From Lyngbya confervoides BDU141951 (GTDB lineage: Bacteria; Cyanobacteriota; Cyanobacteriia; Thermosynechococcales; Thermosynechococcaceae): a stretch of DNA of 64,000 nucleotides. A program made the translations under genes and the position numbers. The notes beneath the pieces were generated by a model, which searched no databases, was not told the DNA's origin, and saw nothing but the letters and a program-made list of their open reading frames with translations. The stretch spans positions 1 to 64,000 of the forward strand of contig NZ_JTHE03000019.1 in assembly GCF_000817775.3 (NCBI RefSeq). Reading direction: 5' to 3'. Below, in pieces: positions 27,901 through 31,374 of this stretch; positions within the stretch are counted from its first letter, which is position 1, and each line of letters opens with the position of its first letter.

Positions 27901-28126
27901 TTCCCTCAGCATAAAATTCGTTTAACCTCAGGGCATCCCCTGGGGAGGACTCGATGCCATAGGTGAGATCTGAAGACGCTGGAGCGGTTCGACGTCCACC
28001 CATACCTTCAATCAGATCTAACAGGCCATTCGCTGAGTCATCCTCTAACAAAGGAATTAAAGCGCCTGGCAACAGTCCAGAGCTTGAAATCAGGGAGCCA
28101 CCTAGGAAATCCTTGTTGGAAGTCAT
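6929..28126 (-). CDS. Giant (about 7,065-residue) RHS/YD-repeat protein with Tae4-like amidase C-terminus
   Basis: One open frame of about 21 kb. Approximate order from the chosen ATG (28124-28126): LamG lectin-like domain 130-362; Ig-like; DUF4114 480-643; seven cadherin-like modules 766-1610; spacer to 1876; He_PIG modules; about 22 pre-peptidase-C-like modules 2036-4280; von Willebrand A domain about 4450-4650; seven He_PIG modules 4750-5420; Ig-like; RHS entry domain; about forty YD repeats 5830-6720; RHS core 6812-6880; hydrophobic segment; Tae4-like tip 6940-7065. No N-terminal signal peptide is visible, so export route is unknown. A TTG at 28213 would add 29 residues but lacks family character; neither start has a good ribosome site. 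RHS shells encase a C-terminal toxin; Tae4 amidases cut peptidoglycan cross-links. A contact-dependent antibacterial weapon is the inference. The last kilobase is visibly AT-richer than the rest, as expected for an exchanged toxin tip. Confidence 0.9.
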   Translation of the reverse strand: MTSNKDFLGGSLISSSGLLPGALIPLLEDDSANGLLDLIEGMGGRRTAPASSDLTYGIESSPGDALRLNEFYAEGRGGAEERRLFSPTDYSVPQTSSAVDPLTGFGEGFQLGGRSEKFQWDQSSLETSQSGLLIHLNLDEPGGKIAKDSAPLGGNNKGFLKHGASFVSLDESVLGGGVRFDGINDLIAIKGQPKTSLQAKRTVAVWFKADDPTKGKKQVIYEEGGPQGGLNIYLDEGRLYAGGWDRKHANWSGTFLSTNQVEANQWHHVVLVLDADPGKHPQAGAFSAYLDGQQFGEGVGTALRFHHDGIGIGRAYQSTRFHDKKGFGGGNRGLAGVIADVRVYDRALSGAEINDLCDWVLSENDPPIIEARLANDTAPVGTNEDRLTYDPTIRGQVRDSSPIKEFKAAIGDQPLSDYVDISTYLQPDGSFELNRAVLEDMNGGTLPDGPYTIHFIATDIFGNHSYHKENPHSFNGFADLEAEVFQLPAGEGETVKARFSWVERDAGFNNELGLFIVDDAEGRIGDLKPGDRGYAAAALSHPSRQIIFKSGLGEGAVQELDLPAGRYVGYYIVQNDTTERFLEKNPKNQLKQKPKAFFSFQAANPDGFDHMQVDPSEPNLFRFEDLTNGGDKDFTDVVVKVELDLPAEPVIDALSFVLDTTVAVPSFDLLPASDSDPLGDQKTTLETVTLTGTTEPFAQVSLSPGGKTVTADENGAFTFFELNLALGLNEFSAEAVDAAGNRSSFERTFERLPIFQPPDISAPEALTTPEDNELQISGITFADPDAGATDLWVKISVGQGQLNLTDTSGLQVAPGTGSNNSVLEFTGTLAAINQAIATLSYQPKLNFNGTDRLEIWVNDQSGANGEGLTATQSVALVVTPVNDAPVLTVPVGQSVGEDETLTLPAIQVSDVDAGDGVLEVRLAVDQGTVSLAALEGLTFTAGSGTGDRQLVFQGTLVALNQALGAVVYTPGENYAGGDVLNIQVNDLGNQGEGSVGEASAAVDITVVAQNDAPILSGPENLSVDEASPLEIPVSISDIDAEEGEIRVEVTVEQGELSLPTTTGVVLAPESTATALVLTGTLPSLNTALAGLTYLSPVNFEGLARVEVVVDDQGNTGTGGPLSDRLILEIQVRSINIAPEVGPDTVLMVQEDSGVNDLGIPLPQDRDGDSLSVILEELPTQGVIQKADGTVVGLGDALGVSDLPGLQFVPEANAFGSAGRFRYTVEDGQGGIASQSITIEISPVNDAPVITAPSVLETNRNQPLSIPNLGVADIDAGNNPIQVRLSAPGGTLSIDTSFVTVEGDANSASLTLTGPLIAMNQALASLSYQSRPDLVGNDILTIVVSDLGQTGSGGEQIVEDTIEIVVMGANTPPTVEANKTLTVLEDSPATPLAIAPPQDLDGDELSLRILSVPDIQRGAVWLNGSPLALDQALTIEDLTQLTFVPVANANGSAGIFAYEVRDGQGGIAQQQITLEITPVNDAPQWTVPGFQSADPETETVIRGVQLTDIDAGENEIQVTVSAVNGILHLPQRDGLSFESGTGEASPTLVFTGNLAAINQSLASLTYRSNPGFSETDTLTLIANDLGNSGEGGAQTQTATLSVVVEEITGVTLVEEQFFEVVYEESVVIPVEPSRLVVRFANLNFDPTDPDFINDAFEVALVDESGRSLVQTVGSGKDAFFNVTEDELPQLAPGVTQDNQTVQVDVSGIEPGTNARLIFRLVNNDDDTETTVLIRDFTFVAEPGLGNGSAVPSVDFRRSDREINFRQLGSVANSAQVNYFATSFNQETQVLSTDISLENIGNEGWSGPLVLVIRGLSDPAVQVANADGFTPEGFPYFDITDQLEAEKLNPGEMSAARTITFLNPTGEQFTYEVEILAQGNQVPVIESEPGLEVIGGLPYRYDVNAVDPDLDPLTYALQVAPEGMVIDAVTGQIEWQTTTDNIASHRVTVVVNDGRGGLTEQSYTLNVIAPPPNRPPLFTSIPVVDAQINQPYQYDADAIDPDQDALIYSVIRGPEGFQIDPITGQVDWTPGPTLAIGDTVLSQISLPGDREEFVFSGAVGQKLYLDLLREFNGLSIQIFAPSGKLVNVRDGLFTLTENGNYTVVVDGNGAQTGQYGFSLIDPSLLPEADLDQAVVDRLSPGTDDDLFRFTGFTGQKIFLDQLSNSGFFANWVLFGTGNQIVAQDFSMNDLELYLPTDGEYILAVRGRGTFGELLEYSLEIVTPDETSAPMILGSNLDPQVISGTISEPGEEDFYTFAGVVGQRVYLDRLNTINDGNIRVRLFGPSDRQYFDRAFWLDTEAGPVTLLEEGEYRIQIDGNGDRVGDYAFSLRDLGLATPAELDTTYSGTLSLDDASSHLYQFQANEGQRIFIDSQSTGAVWFSTTVAVYDSGNREVARNSAGQAIEWVIDKTDTYTLAISNRDQQSIDYSFTLVTPEISSQPLAFNTPTFGEIREKGEQDRFTFEANQGQQILLDILQSSNHRVSLISPSGQELVSAVEARDEGGFNLNFVYLPEAGTYEVFLDGFGGGTGSYGFQILDVSNAEPIVPGTVVNASLDPGRAIRVYQFDGNEGDRVYLDRQDGSNFVYTRLWGPDSNLLADTTNSFNGNSDREVVLGATGTYFVAIQGEENTPVEFSLQLVISQDSSSTINLDETVSGSISVAGEQDTYQFVGSQGQTLVLDALQGTTSFSFSVKNSSGNFISQGNLGNSSSALWLPEDGVYALTVDGFDATTGNYQFAVRSQSLDVQVGDRLSDTLSAKETRLYTFEGVEGTTLSLSSLVGSNTGRWTLYAPDGSQILAAALNQSSSTPLQMNGEYLLTVQNDAETETTYQLEILDISPALVPSLGLNQVYEGSLPVRESTTISLAANAGQLIYLDGLFSSGTRVDLTDPDGQRVGGLSGFGSGSDLVLLTKTGDYSLRVESFFSSDPVTYQIQVLDLESVASDMALNTPIAQALETNETKVFQFSGTLGQRIFLDGLDTSDVGVTARLIDAFGREIASSNSSANFGIQTLRYTGTHYLLIDSANSQPTTAQFRLLDVDDVAIATTVDTLITGDFGVSQRETNFYAFNGQAGQKLYIDRFVGGTNIGNRSGNKYALYTPDGQRILTEDLIRDGELTLPSTGQYVLELSGNGDSNNDYEIQLVTPEDLTETISLNTVINGAISEAGQTNTYRFVGAENQQILLDALSALNSQFQLLATLYSPSGKQIANLDFANDNGSFNQDPGLITLHENGLYELVIDAAGEFNSTYSFQILDVAASDLVALDTTLAGSFALSNEEAQVYRFNGLADQRVYFDLKQGSISDRYALYSPAGNELFSQLLDRDFDIVLPATGEYVLTILGRGGSVDYNIDLVTPDYVLEDYVIGETLQSSIDEPGEVDFYRFRGDPGQIISLDGLYSSNSGIYIALRAPTTVEAYEEARILGQEFFFGNEPQKPLVVVLDESGEFIVEVNPRGDQTSSYQFRILDFAAAQSIAIGETISSSFGVEGFDDSVYRFSVLDQTRLFVDGTVDPVTGFSSGYYLYDSSGNLLSEGSLGDIDLSETVLDAGDYYLLIRGQGSPNGSYTFKLLTPEWQTQAYELGTSVFSTFGVPGEQDWYTFEGEVGQKIYIDQLVGTSPYLIPSLVSPSGQVVTGFADGFTRDKSEIYTLEESGTYTFKFDARFDVTGDYGFRILDLNQADSLAFETPLPANFGTSNRETQIYKVSVEAGDRYLLNSTGGFDVRLFDADGNAVDLIGTTSFSGVRRIQWDEGGDYYVVLGGQGDSSIDASLTISDISVPPNALELGTKQTGDIGQNGEVQVYRFEAIADQRVFLNVLSGLDQFSFQLLSPSGRQVYTAQTSPVPLRLDESGTYSLVIDGTSFSFGSVREFQLGEFSFQLTNLSEEASPLSLGGANTGTLNPGEANQFFTFTGQKGSILSFDLAAVQWLDANWVLFDPGDRAIVSPAQDNPDFQVVLPSSGVYTLAILNSADLPTSYAFQVTDITPPPVTAQGLNTLYSGNFAGGDPEIYTISASAGTRVIFDGQTTAFNSVQVRLRNPDGTLLLDNQSPRNDSQPLLLQQTGDYTLEVYGGAGDYAFQILDFPSNLRSPGVNYLEIGGTTAGTLSALSSKVYTFEGLAGLPVYFNGITGANIRAQLVAPNGEELLNSVNLGNFDAGPFDLTQDGTYHFVISNDAADARDYNFQLLELSSGTSLDFGIPVQGSLASGQEVTYYKLQAEAGQTLFFDINNDAGTWALYDPFNERIHSDVRNYSFNRDFEVTLEYSGDYLLVLGGGVPEPYSYEFSVFGYDPIPAEIVTPGLGGGASGEASLVAEYAVELSVEDPQGASDIQVYTIQVGPDPNNNNPTILSDPKTVFGLNEDVYRYQIAAIDPDQDVLRYRLVNGPLGSFVDSNSGELLWFPEDGVVPGTSVDFVVQTYDGRGGFDTQEFQVEVFNRLGKVQGIVFDDLNGNGILDTKFFKGDNPSLVLALDVSGSTQAPFRGSQAYPEIKTVLDAQVAASFTLLDALIGQGLGNKVNIGLIPHNDLTVLQDMDPVTPGLQPYTTALADQDNNGIPDIREILEVYEPSGSNNFTRTLESIRSLTEVLPGDPNVIFMSDGYDTSFLRNPEEGIRVVEALNEAGVNLSAFAIGEASTLSTLEKIDPNAEQIVEIEPLIKVFAGVDPRYAIEPLKEDIGVYLDLNNNGVLDTNEPFQVTQLDEAGRPVDGATYLFSFEDLTPETYTVRPVIPSGLIQTAPEISPSIAPITLDGEYFTYYFGLAGQRSPENLNPIFQTNFESRAISAGETVIYRPRATDPDGDRLRYDLFLPPEGMTVDTETGIVTWIPTQAQVEQYYADLEATRERLGPARSASVPEQVSFKTLLRVSDGRGGQALQELDLTLLPINSAASFTSILVNNQAQVGKEFRYQSLAIDPEGDPVIYSLAPGAPTGLTIDSSSGLLTWTPSAQQLGQYDVGLLVTDDKGAQSRQVLSLSVIEAQPNQAPVITSQPRVATRVNTPYLYQIKVQDLDGDAIAYEIVEGPESLTIDASGLVSWEPNRNQIGTYPISITVNDGQGGVDTQTYTLDVRNQVVNFAPEITSEAPLLTNVARPYQYQALATDPDGDVLFWELRKAPEGMIIDLASGVVSWQPSFIQVGSHRVEINVLDAYGASASQTYTLEVRGTNTPPRITSVPPTQIGINQPYRYQVEAKDPEGDRLKYRLGKHPAGMSLDENTGELLWTPNTGQLGSHVVELLVQDTQGGVGQQTYTLVVTQAAVNQAPAITSTPGFWADVANGYQYQITAIDPNNDPLTYSLVNGPTGMTVDETSGLLTWQPIQVGSVQVTVAAYDPLGAGSIQNYTLQVTEVNQAPVIRSVPIGTATSETTYRYDVLASDPDREAIAYSLVNAPEGMVIDNRGRITWATNSNDIGTYPIEIQVRDGRGAIASQRYDLVVQNDIIAPRVTINVNQSRVNVGDRVTVKVSATDNIGVESLALTVGGEAIALDAQGIATLDLNTIGNIELVASAIDAAGNVGTQNQAVQVIDPTDTTFPVVNLISYVGDIPLETGITAPTGIVGSVQDTDLLSYTLAIAPLEGGEFVEIARGSGVVDNGLLGTLDPTLLQNDSYLLRLAATDLGGRTSSIDAIVNIEGDLKLGNFRLSFTDLSIPVTGIPIQVTRTYDSLTANETDDFGYGWRMEFRNVNLRTGIGKDELLEFIDVPSKGFREGDKVFITLPGGEREVFTFKPKKISVFDVISGIDVSTPFYQPVFESEKDSTNTLSVKTNGVSLRPNAQGEYYSPSGYRYNPAADLVGFGGYYDLTTKEGIVYRINARTGDLDTITDRNGNVLTFSDRSITSSTGVEVLFERDAQGRVTAVIDPEGNRIRYEYDALGDLVAVSDREGNTTRFDYNDDRLHYLDEIIDPLGRSGIRTEYDEQGRLVRMIDADGNPVELIYDPDNDIQQVSDQLGNITTYEYDERGNVLREVDSLGGVTIRTYDDRNNMLTEADPLGNTMTFTYDGDRNVLTETDALGNVTRYTYNRFGNILTTTDPTGQTISNTYDRNGNLTKIEGQASGLLTFEYDEVGNLIQMEDASGITTFAYDSVGNLISQVDAVGTSTNYFYDPRNNNLIAERTVQTLPDGTLRSLATKMVYDRENRLIKTIDADGNITETIYDAAGNRVEEIDALGRSTRYIYDDRGQMVATIYPDATPDIDADNPRTQTVYDAKGQVISEIDELGRVTRMVYDALGRQVEMIYPDATPDTDADNPRMQMEYDAAGRKLADIDPRGNRTEYRYDDAGRLIETILPDETPEDLTDNPRFTTAYDAAGRQLTQTDALGQVIRFIYDDLGRPIAQEYDDGTRTATEFDDAGRVVARIDQAGVVTRYEYDALGRLTAVVDALNQRTVYTYDEQGNLITQTDANGNTTRYEYDRLGRRIATVLPLGERETYEYDAVGNQIRRIDFNGEVTEYSYDERNRLIVKDLPGEEYDETHSYTDNGLRETVVDNRGTATYRYDEQNRLIEREDPDGRKIAYSYDIAGNRTSVEIPSGTTAYTFDAQNRLKTVTDPEGGVTTYFYNGVGNLERTTFPNGTEEIREYDELNRLVFIQTTGPEGVIASFRYTLDATGNRLAVDEHDGRRVEYSYDLLYRLTKETIFDPGATEASRTIEYVYDPVGNRLSRVDSGEGTTIYTYDDNDRLLRATLDGVVTSYTYDNNGNTMSKTTDGTTITYAWNADNRLVGADTDGDGAIDVVNEYNEDGIRVGQIVNGEVTRFLIDANRSYAQVLEEYSTDEIIKVFYIYGNDLISQNRGGDKSIYHVDGLGSTRAISDVVGDNINEYNFDAFGQISYILESEENRYRYSGEQFIPELDLSYNRARHYNQDIGRFISRDQWLGDSLKPITLNKYLYGSANPVRYIDPSGYFSISSTIAAMSIIIILADIALSEPITHASSNSRTNGVPAFHKMSGHYLTGLPEEVYKELGGRILYNHEHWPDAFNNTCALRVSRALNYSDAPIPFIPRETISGSDKLWYIFRVKDMEKYLTKKYGAPEIVSEGTAILKFLGKKGIIIFDTQGAWSDATGHVDLWNGASCIGKCYFREAKSVKLWTGES
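6932..7700 (-). other. RHS core and Tae4-like amidase tip
   Basis: The RHS core reads LSYNRARHYNQDIGRFISRD, then YGSANPVRYIDPSGY. A hydrophobic stretch follows (STIAAMSIIIILADIAL), then a tip of about 125 residues with the Tae4 signature: NTCALRVSRALNYS with the likely nucleophile Cys (codon 7262-7264), a GIIIF strand, and ATGHVDLWNG with the likely catalytic His (codon 7016-7018), then two Cys nine and thirteen residues after that His. Tae4 proteins are gamma-D-glutamyl-meso-diaminopimelate amidases delivered by type VI secretion. Homology is judged by eye. Confidence 0.75.
7960..11290 (-). repeat. RHS entry domain and YD-repeat shell of the giant protein
   Basis: About 10640-11290 encodes the RHS entry (GNFRLSFTDLSIPVTGIP, then VTRTYDS and GYGWRMEF). 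From 10640 to 7960 run about forty 20-21-residue YD repeats of type GxxxxYxYDxxGRLxxxxDxxG. Three successive units at about 9320-9640 carry an extended P-D-x-T-P-D-x-x-x-D-N-P-R insertion at a spacing of about 50 residues. In known RHS/Tc proteins such repeats fold into a hollow shell around the toxin. Confidence 0.85.
11870..13870 (-). repeat. Seven He_PIG (Ig-like) modules before the RHS shell
   Basis: Seven units of about 88-100 residues with the pattern PxITSxP, PYxYQxxAxDPDGDxxxY, PxGMxxDxxTGxxxWxP, VxDxxGGxxxQxYxLxV. They separate the vWA domain from a last Ig-like pair (11290-11860) and the RHS entry. Confidence 0.8.
13880..14850 (-). other. von Willebrand A domain set in a split Sdr-like B domain
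   Basis: Begins GIVFDDLNGNGILDTKFF, a calcium-binding SdrD-B/dockerin-like loop, then a vWA fold with MIDAS motif ALDVSGSTQ, the downstream SNNFTRTLESI segment, and VIFMSDGYDTS. The B-domain pattern resumes after the vWA fold with DIGVYLDLNNNGVLDTNEPF. vWA domains use a metal ion to bind partner proteins and may mediate adhesion to target cells. Confidence 0.75.
15290..22020 (-). repeat. About 22 tandem pre-peptidase-C-like modules in the giant protein
   Basis: About 22 diverged copies, roughly 100 residues each, cover about 6.7 kb. Each module has a strand ending in [YIF][LFI]D after a GQ (for example VGQRVYLDRL, LGQRIFLDGL, AGQKLYIDRF), then a PSG/PDG turn, a GxYxLxVxG strand and a closing YxFxLxD strand. 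This is the bacterial pre-peptidase C-terminal (PPC) beta-sandwich pattern. Copies differ at DNA level, so the array is old or held apart by selection. It splits a He_PIG module (see findings). Confidence 0.8.
23300..25830 (-). repeat. Seven tandem cadherin-like modules in the giant protein
   Basis: Seven modules of about 110-125 residues, each closing with a VNDAP- or NxAP/PP-type linker. Five carry a DxDAG/DIDAEEG calcium-site-like motif and a NQALASLSY-type helix; two carry a DxDGDxLS and DGQGGIA pattern. These rigid modules usually form a calcium-stiffened stalk. Confidence 0.8.
26200..27740 (-). other. LamG and DUF4114 domains at the N-terminus of the giant protein
   Basis: 27040-27740 encodes a concanavalin-like LamG fold: GVRFDGINDLIAI, then RTVAVWFKADD, NQWHHVVLVLD and GVIADVRVYDRALSGAEI are the standard LamG strands. 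About 26200-26690 encodes a DUF4114 domain: NELGLFIVDDAEG, GDRGYAAAALS, FFSFQAANPDGFDHM and the closing FEDLTNGGDKDFTDVVVKV. Both are typical of large secreted cyanobacterial surface proteins and may bind glycans or calcium. Confidence 0.8.
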
Positions 28127-28242
28127 ATTTGTTTTTGATTGCGGGGGGAAGGGGGAGTTAAGGCGCGAAACGTCTGATGACCTTGAGGAGCAATACAGAG
28201 CCCTGAGGCACAACCTGAGTCTTATAACTCAATTTTTGGCTC

Positions 28243-28941
28243 CTAAGCGGGCATAGAGACCATAGAATCCGCCTCTGCGGATAAAGGAAAGCGACTCAGC
28301 GTGTCTAAATATTTCTGCAAAATTTGTTGCGACTCCTGCAGGACTTGCCGGATGCCGGCTAAGGTGGCGTCTGGGGCGTTGGTGTCCAGATCACGCGCAT
28401 AGCTCCCCGAGAACAGGATGACAAACTCATCCTCGCCCTCAGGCCGAGCCAATTTCGCCTCGTTTATCGACAAATTTAGGCGTCCATCTGTTTGAGGGTA
28501 GCTGAATTGAACAGCAACCTGAATCGATCCTTCAGGACTCTCGCTCCAGGCCCCTGACCGTAAAATCTGCTGGGTCAGAAAACGATGAGCCGCTTCCTGA
28601 CTGGGAAAAGGCGCGTGACTCCTGATATTAACTCCAATCCCTTGATACTCCAGTTTTGGAAGTTTCTCCAGGTAACGCTCCGCAACAGCCGCCACTTGTG
28701 GGGCTTGAGGCTCCTTTAGATTAATCGCCTCAATAAAATCAATCCGATTCGGTTGAGCAACCAGCTGGATACCATTTTTGTAAATAATTTGTGTGACGCG
28801 GTTGCTATACACAGGAGACCGGGACAATTCCCATTCCGCAGGAATGACGTCTCCATACTTTAGAAAATCGGGGTTCAAGGCATTGGGATTTAAACCCTTG
28901 ACCGCCAAGGAAATTCCAAATTCTTGCAAAACCAGGCTCAT
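28243..28941 (-). CDS. Conserved cyanobacterial hypothetical protein upstream of the giant gene
   Basis: 232 residues, soluble, without signal peptide or membrane segment. Start region LVLQEFGISLAVKGLNPNAL leads to a stretch on a C-terminal-helix scaffold ending RFPLSAEADSMVSMPA. Family and function not recognised; a resemblance to scattered cyanobacterial proteins of the TIGR04255 kind was considered but cannot be shown. It is transcribed in the same direction as the giant toxin gene, with 116 bp between its stop and the chosen ATG of that gene, so the two are probably one operon. Position suggests a partner role (chaperone, export adaptor or displaced immunity protein), but nothing in the sequence proves this. 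Confidence 0.6.
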   Translation of the reverse strand: MSLVLQEFGISLAVKGLNPNALNPDFLKYGDVIPAEWELSRSPVYSNRVTQIIYKNGIQLVAQPNRIDFIEAINLKEPQAPQVAAVAERYLEKLPKLEYQGIGVNIRSHAPFPSQEAAHRFLTQQILRSGAWSESPEGSIQVAVQFSYPQTDGRLNLSINEAKLARPEGEDEFVILFSGSYARDLDTNAPDATLAGIRQVLQESQQILQKYLDTLSRFPLSAEADSMVSMPA

Positions 28942-29332
28942 GTCTAGTGCTATGTCAATTTAGATGCAATGTTAGCTAGAATCCAAAAAGAATAACATTT
29001 TCTCTAAAAGGAAAATACAAATGTAACAAACTGATGAAGCTGTGAAACAAGGTTTATCCATAAGTCTCGTGGCGCGACCATCGCCCCTCGCCTCAGCACC
29101 GAAACAGCGCTGCATTTTCTAGGGCTGACCCGCTTTGCGGTGGTGATGTTCTGACAGCGACTGTTTATAAACTGGATTGACACACTGGATTCGTCAGCTT
29201 GCCCAGTTCGCCGCTGGCAGATTGGGCTTGAGGAAGGATTGAGCTTGAAGAAATTGCCACATCCTAGCCTGGTTTGCCCAGGTCACCACCGTTATTTAGG
29301 AAATTGACCCCAATGTCTCGCTAATCTTTCCG
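28942..29332. other. Non-coding region upstream of the giant-gene operon
   Basis: About 390 bp without a gene. The part next to 28941 is AT-rich and is the likely promoter area of the hypothetical gene and the giant gene on the minus strand; no convincing -35/-10 pair was fixed. The part at about 29120-29300 reads in short open stretches without a recognisable protein and may be decayed coding sequence. Confidence 0.35.
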
Positions 29333-29854
29333 TTATGGAATGACCTTACAGAAAACCCAATCGTTCCTGTCGTAACTTCTCAGGGGCGGCAGCGGATCCC
29401 TCAGCACTTCTACATAGCCATTTTTAAGCAAAAGATATTTGGAAGCTCGGTTCCCAGGGGTCACCGTTGCCCACAGTTGTTTCACCCCATGGTGCTTCTG
29501 CAGAAACCCCTGCAGCCAAGCCAGCGATTCACTTCCATACCCCTGCCCCCAATGGTCAACACCCAGGATGCATGCCACCTCGGCACGTTGTTCGATGACG
29601 GTAGCCTCAACTCTGCCAATAGCCACCTGGGAGTCCTTGATGCGCACAACATAATCCACCCACGTTTCATCAATCCAATCTCCAGAAGGCCCTGTCTCTC
29701 GCAATAGAAAAAGCTCCCACAACTGATCCAAAGTTGGAGCCAGGCCATCATCAACATTTACATAGACCCTTGGATCACAGAGAATGCCCTGCAGTTCCCT
29801 TGCATGATCCCCATTGACGCGTTCATATTGAAGTCGCTGAGATTCAAGCATCAT
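29333..29854 (-). CDS. GNAT-family N-acetyltransferase (RimJ/RimL type)
   Basis: About 173 residues from the Met-Met pair at 29854/29851, chosen because LESQRLQYERV is the usual first strand of this family; a TTG at 29890 would add 12 unlikely residues. The GNAT core is seen: a central strand QVAIGRVEATVIEQRAEVAC, the acetyl-CoA-binding loop DHWGQGYGSESLAWLQGF (variant of Q/R-x-x-G-x-G/A), and the C-terminal ATVTPGNRASKYLLLKNGYV. It would transfer an acetyl group from acetyl-CoA to an amine, substrate unknown. It lies between the giant-toxin operon and the polysaccharide locus and belongs clearly to neither. Confidence 0.8.
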   Translation of the reverse strand: MMLESQRLQYERVNGDHARELQGILCDPRVYVNVDDGLAPTLDQLWELFLLRETGPSGDWIDETWVDYVVRIKDSQVAIGRVEATVIEQRAEVACILGVDHWGQGYGSESLAWLQGFLQKHHGVKQLWATVTPGNRASKYLLLKNGYVEVLRDPLPPLRSYDRNDWVFCKVIP

Positions 29855-30041
29855 ACTCCACACCACTGATGGATTACGCCTAGGACTCAATGAAAACTTC
29901 TGGCTTCCATTGGGGAGTCAGCGCTAACACAGACTCATGCCAAGCATACAGTGCATACCGTTGATCGTCGCGATGAATCCAGTTCACAATCAGCTTTGAG
30001 GACCTGATTATGAACTGGAAGTTTACCCCTGGCCCTGGACA

Positions 30042-31244
30042 TCAGGAATGAATCGCCAGGGAGTTTAGCGCTGGCGCAGACTGCGGCAGGGATGCCAGCG
30101 CTTCCCCTAGCCCCTGGGCCATCCGCTCGTAGCTGTAGGCCTGAATGTGATGGGAACTCCGACGTCCCATCTGATCTAGATCAGCCTGTCCTAAGGCTTG
30201 GATGAGGATTTGCGTTAGGGAAGCTACGTCTCCGGCGGGAAAAATATAGCCATTCTGACCATGCTTAACTAAATCCTCGGCGCAGCCTACATGATGGCTG
30301 ACAATGACAGGCTTACCTAAACACATGGCTTCGTTGACAATGAGTCCCCAGGTTTCCCCGGCCCCGTAGCTGGGCAGCACCACCACATCAGCGATCGCCA
30401 GGGTACGCGGCATCTGGCTCTGATTCTGGAAGGGAGCAAAATACACCTGAGTTGACCCCGAGGCCTGGGATCTCAGCACCGCTTCCAGAGGGCCAGCCCC
30501 GACAAAGAGTAAGGAAACATGGGAGAACGAAGCCTCCAGGAAAGCTTGCAATAGATCCTGGGGACGCTTTTTAGAGATGAACTTTCCGGCAAACAAAATC
30601 ACGCGATGGTCGCTGGGAATCCCCAGACTGCGTTTCCACTCACGGGCAGCGGCGGTTGCCTCAGGCAAGGCTTGGCTAAAGCGCTGGTTGTCAATGCTAT
30701 GGGGCGAAAAGAACAGGCGATCGCGGTGCACCCCATGCTCAAGGTAGTAGCGATAGTTGGCTTGCCCAACGTAGAGGCAGGCGGCAAAGCGCTGAAAAAT
30801 TTGCCGAATCCACCATTGCTTCACTTTGGCCTTGACTCCTGTGGGGGGCACCAGCCGATGGGAATCCCCCCGAAATAGGAGGGGGCACTCCCTCCAGGTA
30901 AAGATCAGGCGGTACAGGCTGATGTAGTTATACACCATACAGAGAACCGCATCAGGCTGGTAGGCGCGCAGCCGATGGGCAAGCGAGGGATTATTGAGCC
31001 CCCAGAAATGAGAGGTTCCAGGCTGAGCACTGACATTCTCGACAAACTCGTAGGGATAGCCCTCCAGCAGCGGAATATCCCAGGCCAGGGTGGTTTGAAA
31101 CTGGCGATCGCGTTGGGCCACAACGCCAAAGTCCCACAGGTAAAATACTCGAAGATCCCTTTGACAGTCCTGGGCCAGGAAGCGGAACCAAGGCGCATAG
31201 TATTGAATGGGATGAGAGGTGACAATCGCAAGTTTTGAAGTCAT
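30042..31244 (-). CDS. Glycosyltransferase family 4 protein
   Basis: 400 residues from the ATG at 31244, preceded by GAGGA six bases upstream; the in-frame upstream ATG lacks this. The protein opens KLAIVTSHPIQYYAPWFRFL, typical of GT-B glycosyltransferases, and the C-terminal half has the donor-binding pattern LFAGKFISKKRPQDLL, LLFVGAGPLE and the E-x7-E motif GETWGLIVNEAMCLGKPVI, followed by DLVKHGQNGYIFPAGD. It would add a sugar from a nucleotide-sugar donor during glycan assembly. It is the most downstream gene of the polysaccharide locus, read in the same direction. Donor and acceptor unknown. Confidence 0.88.
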   Translation of the reverse strand: MTSKLAIVTSHPIQYYAPWFRFLAQDCQRDLRVFYLWDFGVVAQRDRQFQTTLAWDIPLLEGYPYEFVENVSAQPGTSHFWGLNNPSLAHRLRAYQPDAVLCMVYNYISLYRLIFTWRECPLLFRGDSHRLVPPTGVKAKVKQWWIRQIFQRFAACLYVGQANYRYYLEHGVHRDRLFFSPHSIDNQRFSQALPEATAAAREWKRSLGIPSDHRVILFAGKFISKKRPQDLLQAFLEASFSHVSLLFVGAGPLEAVLRSQASGSTQVYFAPFQNQSQMPRTLAIADVVVLPSYGAGETWGLIVNEAMCLGKPVIVSHHVGCAEDLVKHGQNGYIFPAGDVASLTQILIQALGQADLDQMGRRSSHHIQAYSYERMAQGLGEALASLPQSAPALNSLAIHS

Positions 31245-31326
31245 GGAGTCCTCAGGCGAAAGAACTAGGGGGACCGGATACAGGAGCAATCAACAAGGGC
31301 AACGGCATCAGAAAAGTTAGGATTCT

Positions 31327-31374
31327 AAAGTTAGAAATTGAAAGTTAGAAATTGAAAGTTAGAAATTGAAAGTT
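31327..31374. repeat. 14-bp tandem repeat, 3.4 copies
   Basis: AAAGTTAGAAATTG occurs at 31327-31340, 31341-31354 and 31355-31368, with a partial fourth copy that runs into the stop codon of the polymerase gene. The copies are identical. It sits between the polymerase gene and the downstream glycosyltransferase. Confidence 0.9.
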
